Assembly (NCBI GenBank): GCA_018398585.1 | Contig: JAGTTD010000024.1 | Coordinates: forward strand, 8,274,071 to 8,338,070 | Direction: 5' to 3' | Source: Simmondsia chinensis | Lineage: Eukaryota > Streptophyta > Magnoliopsida > Caryophyllales > Simmondsiaceae | Length of the DNA stretch: 64,000 bases | Shown here: in pieces, positions 31,797-42,550 of the stretch | Layout of the letters: the number at the start of each line of letters is the position of its first letter | How positions within the stretch are numbered: the first letter of the stretch is position 1 | Notes under the pieces: generated by a model | Databases searched by the model: none | What the model was told of the DNA's origin: nothing | The model's input: the letters and a program-made list of their open reading frames with translations, nothing else | Made by a program: the position numbers and the translations under genes

Positions 31797-33439
31797 ATTT
31801 CACATTAGTGAACAATTAACACCTGAAGTGATAACAGTACCGACAAATTATGAGATATCTCTAATATTAAGAGAAAGATGGGATAGAAATCAAACTAATG
31901 TTGATCATATATTTGCGCATGCAGTTGCCATTGAGATTCTGAGTAAGGAAGAAGATGAACCCCCAAACAATTGAAGAATATTGTTAAAGAACTGATTGGC
32001 CCAACTTTGAACTCGTTTGCCGAAAGAGAAGTGCTGGACCCGTAGTCCAAACTTCTGAAAATATTAAACATGTTGGATATAAACGGTATTTATGTGCAAG
32101 CATAATGAACAAAATAAAGTTGTAAAATATAAGCCACGACTTATAGCACAAGTTTCCTCACATAGATTTGGCATTGATTATCACAAGAGATACTCCCTTA
32201 TCGTGGATAGTATTACATTTAGAATCTTTATTAGCTTGGCAGTTTCAGAAGGTTTGGATATGCATCTCATGGATGTCGTGGCGGCTTATTTATATGGATT
32301 ACTGGATAGTGACATATATATGAAAGTCCCCAAAGATTAAAATGCCTGAAACATTAACTTCAAAACCCCGAAACTTATAGTATATCAAACTCTGAAGATT
32401 CTTGTATGGTTTGAAACAATCTAGGCGCATGTGGTATAATCGACTCAATGAACACTTACTGAAAGAAGGATATCAAAATAATCCTACTTGCCCATGCATA
32501 TTTATAATAGAAGATATGGCTTCATCATAATTACTGTACATGTCGATGATTTGAACATTATCGAAACTCCAAAAGAGATCTTAAAAACTATTGAATGTTT
32601 GAAAGGTGAATTCATGATGAAACATCTTCGAAAAACGAAATTTTGCCTTAATATCCAAATTGGCATTTATCAAACAAGATGTTTATTCATCAATCATCAT
32701 ACATGGAGAAAGTATTATCACGATTTTAAAGCTTATCCATTGCATTCTCCCACGATGGTTCGATCACTTGAGGTGAATAAGAACCCTTTCTGCCCATGAG
32801 GAGATGATGAAGACATCCTTGGTCCCGAAGTACCATATCTTAGTGCAATTGGAGCATTCATAATCTTTCTAATCATATTACACATGGTATTGCATTTTCC
32901 ATTAATTTGCTTGCCGAATACAACGTTGCACCTACTCAAAGACACTGAAAAGGGGTACAACATATTCTACACTATCTCCATGGTATATTCGATATGAGAT
33001 TGTTTTATCCAAAAATAATCCGCGGTAACTGGATACGCGGATGCTTGTATCTTTCTCATCCACATAAAGCATGATCGCAAACTAGCTATATTTTCACTTA
33101 TGGGAACACTACTCTTTCTTGTCACTCAACAAAACAAACAATATTAACTACTCTATCAAATCACTATGAAATCCTACTATTCATGAAGTCAAGAATGCAC
33201 ATGATTAAGGTCTATGATTCAACACATCAAGGGGTCATGTGGCTTAACTTCAATCACTAATAAACCGACAATATTATAGGATAAAAACGCAGCATGCATT
33301 GCTCAAATTATAAGAGGATATATCAAAGGCGATGAAAACAAGCACATCTCACCCATATTCTTCTATACTCATGATCTTCAGAAAAATTTTCACATTTATG
33401 TGCATAAGATTTGACCAAATGATAACAAAGCAGATTAGT
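31797..33439 (+). pseudogene. Copia-1 reverse transcriptase and RNase H relic
   Basis: Continues copia-1 after Gypsy B. It contains KYKPRLIAQVSSHRFGIDYH (about 32113), AVSEGLDMHLMDVVAAYLYG, the YVDD-equivalent VHVDDLNII (about 32535-32565), FCLNIQIG and GPEVPYLSAIGA. The RNase H parts are TGYADACIF (33018) and CIAQIIRGYIKGDENKHISP (33300). It is cut at about 33439 within the NDNKAD motif by the next Copia LTR. It has many stops and small indels, and is old. Confidence 0.78.
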
Positions 33440-33882
33440 ATTAGAGATATTATACTCTATAAGATGGTAATAAAAAAAACAAACCCAAATATACTTGAAG
33501 AAAAATAGCAAGTATTTTATATCAGAATGAGATTATTTTATTAAATCTCTTTTTCTTTCTCTCTCTCTCTCTCGCTATTTTTTTTCTTTCTCTTTCTTTT
33601 CTTTTTCCTTTTCTTTTCTTTCCTTTTTCTTTTCCCTTTTTCCCTTCTTGTTGTTGCTCTACCTGTGTTGTGTAGTGTGTATACATATACATGAAGGGGA
33701 GAGGGATGAGTCATCACATGATGACTGAGGTTGTTACACGTGTCACAATACACATTTATATATATGCATATGTATATATACGTAAATAGGTATTTTATAT
33801 AATTTCTAATTTTCTATGATATTTAATAATATCCAAACTCGACTCTAAAATTTGTACCAAAAAAATATCCAATATATACAAC
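33440..33882 (-). repeat. Copia LTR a (minus strand)
   Basis: About 443 bp, the first of five related LTRs. The TC-rich tract is at 33547-33655. The pair gtgacac..., here with one change (acacgtgtcac), lies near 33736-33750, and the dyad gtcatcacatgatgac near 33709-33726. The right end tacaaca is preceded, in element direction, by the purine tract CAAAGGGGGAGT, so this is a 3' LTR. Confidence 0.75.
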
Positions 33883-34563
33883 ACTCCCCCTTTGGATATT
33901 TTCTGTTATAATGGGACATAGTGTCCAAGCTAAATACGTCTGCCTCGTTAAAAACCTTGCTAGGAAAACCCAGTGGGAAAAACTATAGCGAAAGAAAAAA
34001 GAGTACAGCTCACATTTAACTCCCCCTCATGAGAACATATTAGTGAGAGGCATTTTTGAGTCGACGCATACCAACCTTATGAACTAACTTCTCAAAAGTT
34101 GATGTTGGCAAAGCTTTCATGAACAGATCTGCTAGGTTCTCACTTGAGCGAACTTGTTGAACATCTATTTCATTACTGTCGGACTCCTTTTATTTTTCTC
34201 TTCATTGTTACACCTGAATGGCCCAAACGGTCATGCCACAGGGTGAACATTTTGCAATCAGTTAATTTCTGATTAACTACTATATTTGACTCAATCGGGT
34301 TTATGTAAGTATAATATAACCCGGAAGAAAGTGTTGACAATTTTTCCACTATTTTCTTTCTTCCTAAAGTAAGCGACGCAATATAAACATATTCTTTATC
34401 GCCCTCATTTATTGTCTCAATATGATAACCATTACGACGAATATCTCGAAAACTAATCAGGTTTCTCTGTGATCTGTTGGAAAACAGAGCATCGCTTATG
34501 TTTAGTTTTGTCTCTTCAGGGAACATAACATGTGCTCTTCTAGAGCCCTCAACCAATTTTGAA
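33883..34563 (-). pseudogene. Minus-strand Copia remnant: protease/pre-integrase fused to RNase H end
   Basis: Read from the right, this has the protease tail with KLVEGSRRAHVMFPE, INEGDKEYVYIASL and LSSGLYYTYINPIES, then the pre-integrase WHDRLGHSGVTMKRKI. At about 34172 it jumps directly to the end of RNase H, VQQVRSSENLADLF and ALPTSTFEKLVHKV, ending RRLKNASH with a stop near 34049. Integrase core and RT are deleted. The purine tract and LTR a follow. It interlocks with the inverted segment starting about 34570. Confidence 0.75.
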
Positions 34564-34574
34564 ACACCCGATAT

Positions 34575-34737
34575 TTTTTTATACATATATATAAATGGGT
34601 ATTGTGACACGTGTCACAACCTCAGTCATCATATGATGACTCATCCCTCTCCCCTTCATGTATATATATACACATTATACAACACAGATAGAGCAACAAC
34701 AAGAAGGAAAAAAGGGAAAAGAAAATTAGAAAATTAG
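34575..34737 (+). repeat. Copia LTR b (plus strand, partial)
   Basis: An LTR piece in the opposite orientation to LTR a, beginning ataaatgggtattgtgacacgtgtcacaacc. It is joined directly to RT sequence at about 34740, so its 3' part, gag, protease and integrase are deleted. It contains the 18-bp palindrome TTGTGACACGTGTCACAA. Confidence 0.72.
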
Positions 34738-34739
34738 AA

Positions 34740-36174
34740 TGAAGTCGTGAGATATAAAGCACAACTTGTAGCTCAAGGCTTCTTACAAAGGCCAGGAATT
34801 GACTATGAAGAGACACATTCACCCGTAATGGATGTAATTACATTCAGATTTCTTATAAGCCTAGCAGTCTCTGAAAGACTCCACATGCATCTTATGGACG
34901 TAGTAACCGCTTACCTATATGGATCACTTGATAATGGCATTTTTTATGAAAGTTCCTGAAGGGCTACAAAGGCCAGAAGCATATGACTCAAAACCTCGAG
35001 AGCTGTGTTCAATTAAATTACAGAGATCACTGTATGAATTGAAACAATCAGGGCGAATGTAGTACAATCGTCTTATTACATACCTTTTGAAAGAAGGATA
35101 TGTGAACAATCCTGTTAGCCCATGTGTTTTTGTTAAGAAATAGAATTGTGAATTTGCTATAATAGCAGTCTATGTTGATGATTTGAACATCATAGGAATG
35201 CCTGAAGCGATTAAACAAGCTGTTGCATATCTGAATAAAAAGTTCGAAACGAAAGATCTCGAAAAGACAAAATATTGTCTCAGCCTGCAGATAGAGCACT
35301 TATCTGGAGGAATTTTAATCCATCAATCTACTTATACCGAAAAAGTGCTTAAATATTTTTATATGGACAAGGCACATCCGTTGAGCACCCCGATGGTCGT
35401 CCGATCACTTGATGTGAATAAGGACCCGTTTCGACCTCGAGTGGATGATGAAGAAATTCTTGGCCCTGAAGTGCCATATTTAAGTGCAATAGGTACACTG
35501 ATGTATCTTGCTAACTATACAAGGCCATATATAACCTTTTCGGTAAATTTATTAGTAAGGTATAGCTCATCACCTACTCGGAGACATTGGAATGAAATTA
35601 AACATATCCTTCGATATCTCCGTGGTACATCTGATATGGGATTATACTATTAGAGATAATCAAGTCTGAGATTGGTTGCATATGCAGAAGCAGGATATTT
35701 GTTTGATCCACATAGAGGCCCTTCACAGGCAGGATATTTATTCACCTATAGTGACACTGCTATATCTTGGTGATCTACCAAGCAGACAACCGTAGCAACT
35801 TCTTCAAATCATGCTAAAATACTTGCCCTTCATGAAGCAAGTAGGGAATGCTTATGTCTAAGATCCCTTATTCAACATGTTCAAGAAGAATTCACTCCTC
35901 CAACGATCAGGGGGAGTCCAATAATACTATGTGAAGATAATGCTGCATGTATTGCACAGATCAAAGGTGGATACATTAAAGACGACAGAACTAAGCATAT
36001 CTCACCAAAGTTCTTCTTTACACCTGAGCTTCAGAAGATGGGTGAAATAGATGTTCAACAAGTTCGCTCAAATGAAAACCTGACGGATCTATTCACAAAA
36101 GCTTTGCCAACATCAACTTTTGAGAAGTTAGTTCATAAGGTTGATATGCGTCGACTCAAAAATGCCTCTCACTA
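34740..36174 (+). pseudogene. Inverted Copia copy: reverse transcriptase and RNase H
   Basis: Plus strand. It contains YKAQLVAQGFLQRPGIDYEE (34750), SERLHMHLMDVVTAYLYGS, the catalytic VYVDDLNII (about 35169-35195), EKTKYCLSLQIEHL and GPEVPYLSAIGTLMYL. RNase H includes AYAEAGYLFDPH, CEDNAACIAQIKGGYIKDD and HISPKFFFTPELQK. The terminal ALPTSTFEKLVHKVDMRRL is followed by a stop at about 36172. Breaks are at about 34945 (frameshift), 35060 (TAG) and 35652. This is the best-preserved polymerase of this Copia family in the window. Confidence 0.83.
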
Positions 36175-36334
36175 ATATGTTCTCATGAGGGGGAGTTAAA
36201 TGTGAGCTGTACTCTTTTTCCCTTCGCTACGATTTTTTCCACTGGGTTTTCCTAGCAAGGTTTTTAACGAGGCAAGCGTATTTAGCCTGGACACTATGTC
36301 CCGTTATAACGAAAAATATCCAAATGGGGAGTAT

Positions 36335-36700
36335 TGTAAATATTGAATATTTTTCGGGTACAAATTTTAGAGTCGAGTTTGGATATTATCAAATATTATA
36401 GAAAATTAAAAATTATGTAAAATACCTATTTACGTATATATACATATACATATATATAAATGGGTATTGTGACACGTGTCACAACCTCAGTCATCATGTG
36501 ATGACTCTTTCCCCTCCCCTTCATGTATATATATACACACTTCACAACACAGATAGAGAAACAACAAGAAGGGAAAAAGGGAAAAGAAAAAGGAAAGAAA
36601 AGAAAAGTAGAAAGAAAAGAAAGAGAAAGGAAAAAATAACGAGAGAGAGTGAGAGAAAAAGAGATTTAATAAAATAATCTCGTTCTGATATAAAATACTT
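36335..36700 (+). repeat. Copia LTR c (plus strand, truncated)
   Basis: Begins TGTAAATATTGAATATTTTTC after the purine tract CAAATGGGGAGTAT and ends abruptly near 36700, where minus-strand Copia protease sequence begins. It carries the perfect 18-bp palindrome TTGTGACACGTGTCACAA (36467-36484, with a CACGTG core). The dyad AGTCATCA-TG-TGATGACT is at 36489-36506, and a TATA-like tatatatacacac near 36527. Confidence 0.8.
36467..36506. promoter_or_regulatory. CACGTG palindrome and TGATGACT dyad in Copia LTR
   Basis: Two adjacent inverted repeats upstream of a TATA-like run. CACGTG is the G-box core bound by plant bZIP/bHLH factors (established), and TGACT half-sites are also bZIP-type. The pair recurs in LTRs b, d and e with small changes. 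A U3 enhancer role is inference. Confidence 0.6.
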
Positions 36701-36714
36701 TCAATAATTTTTAT

Positions 36715-37195
36715 CATCATCGTTACACCTGGATGGCCCAAACGGTCATGCCACAGGGTGAATGTTTTGCAATCAGTTAACCACTATATTTGACTCAATC
36801 GGATTTATGTAAGTATAATATAACCTGGAAGAAAGTGCTGACAATTTTTTCACTATTTTCTTTCTTCCTGAAGTAAGTGACGTAATATAAAGATATTCTT
36901 TATCGCCCTCATTTATTGTCTCAATATGATAACCATTGCAACTAATATCTAGAAAACTGATCACGTTTCTCTGTGACCTGCTGGAAAACAAAGCATTGCT
37001 TATGTTTAGTTTTGTCCCTTCAGGGAACATAATATGTGCTCTTCCGGAGCCTTCAACCAAATTTGAACCACCTGATATTCTATTAACATTTGCTTCAGCT
37101 AATCGTAGTTGAGAGAAATATGTTTTGCTTTTGAGGATAGTGTATGTCGTTGCACTGTCTGCTAGACATAAATCTTCATCTTTGATCAAATTCAT
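36715..37195 (-). pseudogene. Copia protease, minus-strand copy 2
   Basis: Minus strand. LCLADSATTYTILKSKTYF contains the protease site, followed by NLVEGSGRAHIMFPEGTKL, INEGDKEYLYITSL and IESNIVVN, and then broken pre-integrase up to 36720. It overlaps in content with 34173-34563 but differs at many residues, so the two derive from different insertions. Confidence 0.78.
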
Positions 37196-37366
37196 GTTTC
37201 TATAAAATACATATATATTAGTGGGATTCCATTTAAAATTTTATTAGAAATAACTTATTAAGATAAAACTCAAAAACATATTATTTTATCACACACCTCA
37301 AACTATATTATTACATCAAAAGTAGGACAAACTTAGTATTAAAGATATAATATAAAACATAAAACT

Positions 37367-38340
37367 TTATTCCAGTTTAACACTTCCATCGCCTATCAGG
37401 TGATCAATTTTCCTACTAGGATCCTCGAAGAAATAAAAGACATCAAGATGTGTCACATCAAGTGGAGAAAGATCTTCAGCGAAATTTGTTTCTGGGAGCT
37501 TTTCGTTTCTTTTCAATGATGCTTGATATATCTTCACCAGATGGTCAGGCATACGACAGGTACGCGACCAGTGGCCTTTTGTGCCACAGCGGTAACAACT
37601 AGTTTTAGCGTCTTTCGACGAATTTGGTTGATTGGTTTTCTCTCTTTTATTTTTCTCTTCTTTGTTGTCGGACCCCTTAAATTTTTGTCCATTTTGATTA
37701 CCTCGTTCAAGACCACGACCGCGATCACGACCACGGTTATATGTATTATTTTCATGAGATGCATCATTCACTTCAGGGAATGGCTCTGACCCAGTTGGTC
37801 GTGACTGATGATTTTTTATTAACAATTCATTATTTTATTCAGCAACAAGAAGACACTGAATTAACTCCGAGTATTTTTTAAAATTTCTTTCTCGATATCG
37901 CTGCTACAGGAGCATGTTCGAGATATGGAAAGTCGAAAATATTTTTTTTCAACATATCCTCCTCATTAATATTTTCACCGCATAATTACAGTCGGGAGGT
38001 AATACTAAATACCGTAAAGTTATACTTGCTTACAGTTTTAAAATCCTGTAGCCGCATGTGAATCCATTCATAGCGAGCTTTAGGAAGGATCACACATTTC
38101 TAGTGATCAAACCTCCCCTTTAAATTAAACTGAAGGACAAGCAGGTCCTTTACATTGAGATACTCGACTTTTAATCCTTCGTGGATATGATGCCCGAGAA
38201 ATATCATAGCTTTTGCACAATCCTGCAGGAATGCGCTATTACCCTTTTTAATCGTATCTCCGAGATTCATAGCATCAAGATGAATCTCAGCATCAAGGGT
38301 TTAGGGCAAATAATTCTTGCCACTTATATCAAGAGCAGTA
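37367..38340 (-). pseudogene. Copia gag, minus-strand copy 2
   Basis: Minus strand. The N-terminal gag (UBN2-type) remnant is at about 37850-38300, with DAEIHLDAMNL-like, HHIHEGLKVEYLNVKDLLVL and ARYEWIHMRLQDFKTVS phrases across stops. An intact 152-aa frame follows (37367-37825), with an arginine-rich RGRDRGRGLERG, a perfect CX2CX4HX4C knuckle CYRCGTKGHWSRTC, and PDHLVKIYQASLKRNEK. Gag packages the RNA in this family. The frame is open but the element is incomplete. Confidence 0.78.
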
Positions 38341-38455
38341 AAGTCAAACTTTATTAGATTAGCAATTAGAAATAACAAAGATCAGGATAAAAAAAAACTT
38401 TACCTCAATCTTATGATAATCCTTGTCTGGCTAGAGACCCATACTGATAATATAT

Positions 38456-38765
38456 TATAAAACTATAGAGATATTATACTCTATAGAAGGGTAATAAAAA
38501 AAAAAATCCAAATATACTTAAAAAAAAATAGCAAGTATTTTATATCAAAACAAAATTATTTTATTAAATCTCTTTTTCTCTCTCTTGTTATTTTTTTCCT
38601 TTCTCTTTCTTTTCTTTTTCCTTTACTTTTCTTTCTTTTTTCTTTTTCATTTTTCCTTCTTATTGTTGCTCTATCTGTGTTGCGTAGTGTGTATACATAT
38701 ACATGAAGGGGAGGGGGATGAGTCATTACATGATGACTGAGGTTGTAACACGTGTCACAATACCC

Positions 38766-38813
<48 letters not shown>

Positions 38814-38911
38814 GTAAATAGGTATTTTATATAATTTCTAATTTTCTATGATATTTGATAATATCCAAACTCGACTCTAAAATTTGTACCCGAAAAATAT
38901 TCAATATTTAC
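38456..38911 (-). repeat. Copia LTR d (shared between two minus-strand units)
   Basis: To its left are, in minus direction, a primer-binding-like TATTATCAGTATGGGTCTC and gag copy 2. To its right is the integrase of another unit, fused directly to the LTR. It therefore serves as 5' LTR of one unit and 3' LTR of the next. It contains a TA run (38769-38811) and a TC-rich tract. Confidence 0.75.
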
Positions 38912-39425
38912 AACAAAAGTTCGTAGATAGGATATATCTGATTCTTGACCAGACACAAGTTGCAATGGGGAGTATTTATGATAAGCAACTGGCGTAGCAC
39001 GAATAAGTGCTGCACCATGCAATATAACGTATCCCCATGCAGAACTAGAGAGCTTTGTTTTCATGAGCAATGATTTAACAATTAGCTGCAAACGTTTAAT
39101 CAGAGATTCTGCAAGACCATTTTGTGTATGCTGGTGAGTCACAGGGTGCTCAACTGTAATCCCAATTGATATACAATAGTCATTCAAAGCTTGGGATATA
39201 AATTCTCCTGTATTATCAAGGCGGATCTTCTGGATCGAGTAATCTGAAAATTAAGCCCGTAATCGAATTATTTGTACAAGGAATCTCGTAAATACCACGT
39301 TGCGAGTAGATAATAGGCAAACATGTGACAAACGTGTTAAGGCATCTATTAATACCATAAAATATCGAAATGGCCCACATGATGAAATAATAGGCCCACA
39401 TATGTCTCATTGTATTATTTCCAGA
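38912..39425 (-). pseudogene. Copia integrase fragment, minus-strand unit 3
   Basis: Minus strand: QKIRLDNTGEFISQ, then MNDYCISIGITVEHPVTHQH, TQNGLAESLIKRLQLIVKSL, KTKLSSSAWGYVILHGAALI and YHKYSPLQLVSGQESDISYL. The catalytic-site phrase around NGLAE is retained. The 5' side joins gag near 39425 (deletion) and the 3' side runs straight into LTR d at 38912, so RT is missing. Confidence 0.78.
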
Positions 39426-40255
39426 TAATAGGCAAACATTGAGAGTTATACTCGCTGACAGTTTTAAAATCCTGCAGCTGCAGGTGAATCCATTTATAGC
39501 GAGCTTTAGGGGAGATCATAGACATTTGATGATCAAATCTCTCCTTTAAATTCAACCAAAGGATATACGGGTCCTTTATAGTAATAAACTTAGCTTTCAA
39601 TCCTTCAGGGATATAATGCTTGAGAAATATCAAAGTTTTAGTGCGATCCTGCTATGATGCGTTATTTACCCTTTTTAATTGTCCGAAATTCACAGCATCA
39701 GGGTGTATCTCAACATTAATCCCCTGTTTGGCAACAGGGTAAAGTGGGGTAAATTTCTACCCCTGTTTGGCAAAGTTGTTCGAGGGGTAAAGGAGGGTAA
39801 TGGGGGGTAATTTTTTACCCCCCTTTACCCCCCCATTACCCCTCTTTACCCCCAATTTCTTTAACCTCCAAATTGGAGGAGTAAAGGAGGGTAAGGGTAA
39901 TTTTTAAAATAATTTGACATTTTTACCCTTATTTAAACTATAACTCTCTTTATCCTTACCCTTTTACCTAATTGCCAAATAAGGGTAACTCATTTACCCA
40001 TCTTTACCCTTATCCCTCTTAATTTGACATATCCAAACAAAGGTAGAATATTACCTTACCTTCTCCCCCTTTATCCCTCTTTACCCTTACCCTCATTTAC
40101 CCCTCTTTTATCCTGTTGCCAAACAAAGCATAAGGGTCTAAGGTAAATAAATTTTGCCAGTAATATCAAGAGCAGTAAACTCAAGATTAGTAAAATTATA
40201 AGTCACAAAGATTAGGGAAGGAAAACTTACCTCGAGTATAGAATAATCAGCTGGC
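39426..40255 (-). pseudogene. Copia gag fragment, minus-strand unit 3, split by a MITE
   Basis: Minus strand: MIFLKHYIPEGLKAKFITIK, LNLKERFDHQMSMISPKARY and KWIHLQLQDFKTVSEYNSQ (39430-39633). The front part continues beyond the MITE at 40131-40255. The joint to integrase at about 39425 removes the knuckle and protease. Confidence 0.75.
39720..40130. mobile_element. Tourist-like MITE (PIF/Harbinger type) rich in TTACCC
   Basis: A 411-bp insertion with TAA on both sides (39717-39719 and 40131-40133). Terminal inverted repeats read TCCCCTGTTTGGCAACAGGG from the left and TGCTTTGTTTGGCAACAGGA inward from the right. The interior is built of gggtaa/ttaccc variants arranged as a hairpin and encodes nothing. 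A 3-bp TAA/TTA duplication with a TGTTTGG end is typical of Tourist elements. It is inserted in the Copia gag. Confidence 0.88.
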
Positions 40256-40260
40256 TAGAG

Positions 40261-40277
40261 ACTCGTGCTGATAACGT
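40261..40277 (-). promoter_or_regulatory. Primer binding site of Copia unit 3
   Basis: On the minus strand, ACGTTATCAGCACGAGT follows the LTR end TTTTACA. This form is known from several plant Copia families. Confidence 0.65.
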
Positions 40278-40279
40278 AT

Positions 40280-40718
40280 TGTAAAACTATAGAGATATTA
40301 TACTCTATAGAATGGTAATAAAAAAACAAACCCAAATATACTTGAAGAAAAATAGCAAGTACTTCATATCAAAACAAGATTATTTTATTAAATCTCTTTC
40401 TCTCTCTCTCTCTCTCTCTCGTTATTTTTTCCCTTTCTCTTTCTTTTCTTTTTCCTTTTCTTTTCTTTCCTTTTTCTTTTCCCTTTTTCCCTTCTTGTTG
40501 TTGCTCTATCTGTGTTGTGTAGTGCGTATATATATACATGAAGGGGAGGGGGATGAGTCATCACATGATGACTGAGGTTGTAACACGTGTTACAATACCC
40601 ATTTATATATATGTATATATACATAAACAGGTATTTTATATAATTTTTAATTTTCTATGATATTTGATAATATCCAAACTCGACTCTAAAATTTGTATTC
40701 GAAAAATATCCAATATTT

Positions 40719-40721
<3 letters not shown>
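40280..40721 (-). repeat. Copia LTR e (5' LTR of unit 3)
   Basis: 442 bp; plus-strand ends TGTAAAACTA...ATATTTACA. It has the same layout as LTR d: TC-rich tract (40398-40490), the dyad at 40556-40573, the CACGTG palindrome (one change) at about 40578-40596, and a TATA-like run. It is the most complete LTR of the family. Confidence 0.82.
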
Positions 40722-40774
<53 letters not shown>

Positions 40775-40913
40775 TGTGTATATGTGTATATATATGTATG
40801 TATGTATATATGTGTATATATATGTATGTATGTATATATGTATGTATGTATATGTATGGATGTATATATATGTATATATGTATGTATATACATATACATT
40901 TATATGTATATAT
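40722..40913. repeat. (TA)n / (TATG)n microsatellite
   Basis: A pure TA run (40722-40770) grading into TATGTATG and TGTATATA variants up to about 40913. The tyrosine/isoleucine-rich open frames across it are composition artefacts. Confidence 0.9.
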
Positions 40914-41006
40914 GTACAAGGTATAGAGCAGATGCCGAACGAAGAAGAGAACTTTCATTCTAATATATATAACACTTTCAATATCTTGTACTTAATTTTA
41001 TAACAA
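40914..41006 (+). repeat. Presumed end of copia-1 3' LTR
   Basis: TGTACAAGGTATAGAGCAGATGC ... TTCAATATCTTGTACTTAATTTTATAACA matches 22426-22518 in order and orientation. It supports the view that 33440-40721 was inserted into the 3' end of copia-1. Confidence 0.55.
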
Positions 41007-41162
41007 AAATGTCTTTGTTTGGCACAATTAATATATTAACCTCCGGACACCTACACTCCTGGGCCTACCTCCCCAAAGCCTACCTACCCACACATCCACA
41101 TCACTCACAGCAAACTCGTTAACGTAACACAGTTGCGCCTCTTCTACAAAATACCCTACCGC
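41007..41162. other. Short spacer, nothing recognised
   Basis: C-rich, with acctac and cctaccc phrases but no coding or repeat termini. Confidence 0.4.
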
Positions 41163-41429
41163 TGTTAAAGTATAAAATAATTCCCCAATCCTCACCCATC
41201 AATTTAAATTTTTGATATAGTTAATACCTTGACATGACATTAAAACCTTGTTGATCAAAAGCTCACGAGTTCAAATCCAACAACCTTATTCTAAATATTA
41301 CTATACTTCAAGCACTACAAATGAGTAAAATCTATACATTATCCACGCTTCTGGAGATGGAATATTGGAGTATAAAACAATTCTTGGATATTACTCATTA
41401 GTTTAAGCTTTTGAGATAGTTCTTCAACA
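41163..41429 (+). mobile_element. TRIM retrotransposon relic, copy 3
   Basis: Plus strand. The left terminal repeat is 41163-41234 (TGTTAAAG...TTGACA) and the right 41365-41429 (TTGGAGTATAAAACAATTC...CAACA). A strongly decayed primer site follows the left repeat, and the middle has the family phrase gctcacgagttcaaatcc. It is divergent from copies 1 and 2 but has the same architecture. No target duplication is visible. Confidence 0.65.
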
Positions 41430-42172
41430 GCAGTATACCGATGACGTCCATCAAGACAATGGGTCCATCGAGACACCATGGACACGCCCAGACGACCATA
41501 CTGATCATAGCAGACCTACAGCACCCATCTAGACACCGACACTCCTAAACTACCAACCCTGCAACCAGAGACCTTCGAGTTCGATAGCCCACACCACTCC
41601 AGAGTTCCCCTTACCTGGATCATATTGACTATACTATAATCCAATAACTCTTCATCACGTCTAAGACACTCAAATTGTTACTCCAACTAAATAGTTAAAA
41701 AGTATTTTCCTCTAAAAATGGAGCATTTTGAACTTAATGTTGAAAACGTCTAACATAAACAAGACACGAGTAAGGATCAAATTAAAATAAATATCTACCT
41801 ATAACACCAACCAATTTGATTACACAGAAAGGAGACTCTACTCAGCTCTTAGGACTGCTCATCGGTCTGAATTGGGACTGGACCCAATTGAAAGACCAGA
41901 CAGAAGACTAATAAAGGTTTGAACCCCATACCAAGGACCAGGACGCATAAGATTTGGTTTGGTCCAGTCTCGGAGCTATTAAGCCAGCCTGATCTGAGCT
42001 TCGGTCTAACCAGTATTTTGACACTTTCAAGGATATTAATTATTCTATACTCCATTAACAAAAACTTGAAATGGCCAAAAACAAACACCAAGCGTCGGAC
42101 CAAATAACCATACCTGATGCCCCGTCCAATGCATCCGATAATTCAACATCCCAACTCCAAGTTGATTTGCTT
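41430..42172. other. Intergenic and 3' flank of the GTPase gene
   Basis: No gene recognised. The last part lies downstream of the stop codon at 42173 on the minus strand and should contain the 3' untranslated region. No polyadenylation signal was assigned with confidence. Confidence 0.4.
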
Positions 42173-42550
42173 TCAGCAAGAAACGGAAGCTTCATTAACA
42201 ACTGACAAAGGAGATGCAGGCATTGTTACACCAGACTTGTGATTATTTTCCTTCTCGCGCTTTGATTTGTTCGAGATTTTGTCAGCTTGGGAGACGATTT
42301 TCGAGACTGTGAATCCGGCAACTTCAAAATACTGAGCTCTATGAGGAATCAAGGAATTTCGCACCACCACCTCCAACCCATCATAGGTCCAAACAGCAAG
42401 CACAGCCTCCCCTTTCAGACCAATGGCAAACCAGCCCACTCCTGCAACAGCAACATCAACAGTGCTCGAGTCCCAAGTGCTTCCAGTTACTTGAAATACC
42501 TGTCTCACCCACTGACCCAGCTCTTTCACTCGGTTCTCCCTGATTGGCGG
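42173..42550 (-). CDS. GTPase gene, exon 3 (terminal)
   Basis: 125 codons plus stop. PPIRENRVKELGQW opens it; then come VAVAGVGWFAIGLKGEAVLA, AQYFEVAGFTVSKIVSQADK and a lysine-rich tail. The acceptor GTCCAG follows a pyrimidine-rich stretch. In-frame codons upstream (LTLVQ) are intronic, since a stop lies just before them. Confidence 0.87.
   Translation of the reverse strand, partial: PPIRENRVKELGQWVRQVFQVTGSTWDSSTVDVAVAGVGWFAIGLKGEAVLAVWTYDGLEVVVRNSLIPHRAQYFEVAGFTVSKIVSQADKISNKSKREKENNHKSGVTMPASPLSVVNEASVSC

Noticed and set aside
33541..33753. Lys/Arg/Glu-rich frames in Copia LTRs (also at 36.5, 38.6 and 40.4 kb)
   Set aside because: They translate the polypyrimidine/polypurine tract of the LTR.
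39720..40130. Interstitial telomere repeat
   Set aside because: Motif TTACCC differs from plant TTTAGGG/CCCTAAA, and the segment has TIRs and TAA duplications of a MITE.
40664..41003. Tyr/Ile-rich open frames
   Set aside because: Pure (TA)n/(TATG)n microsatellite read in several frames.
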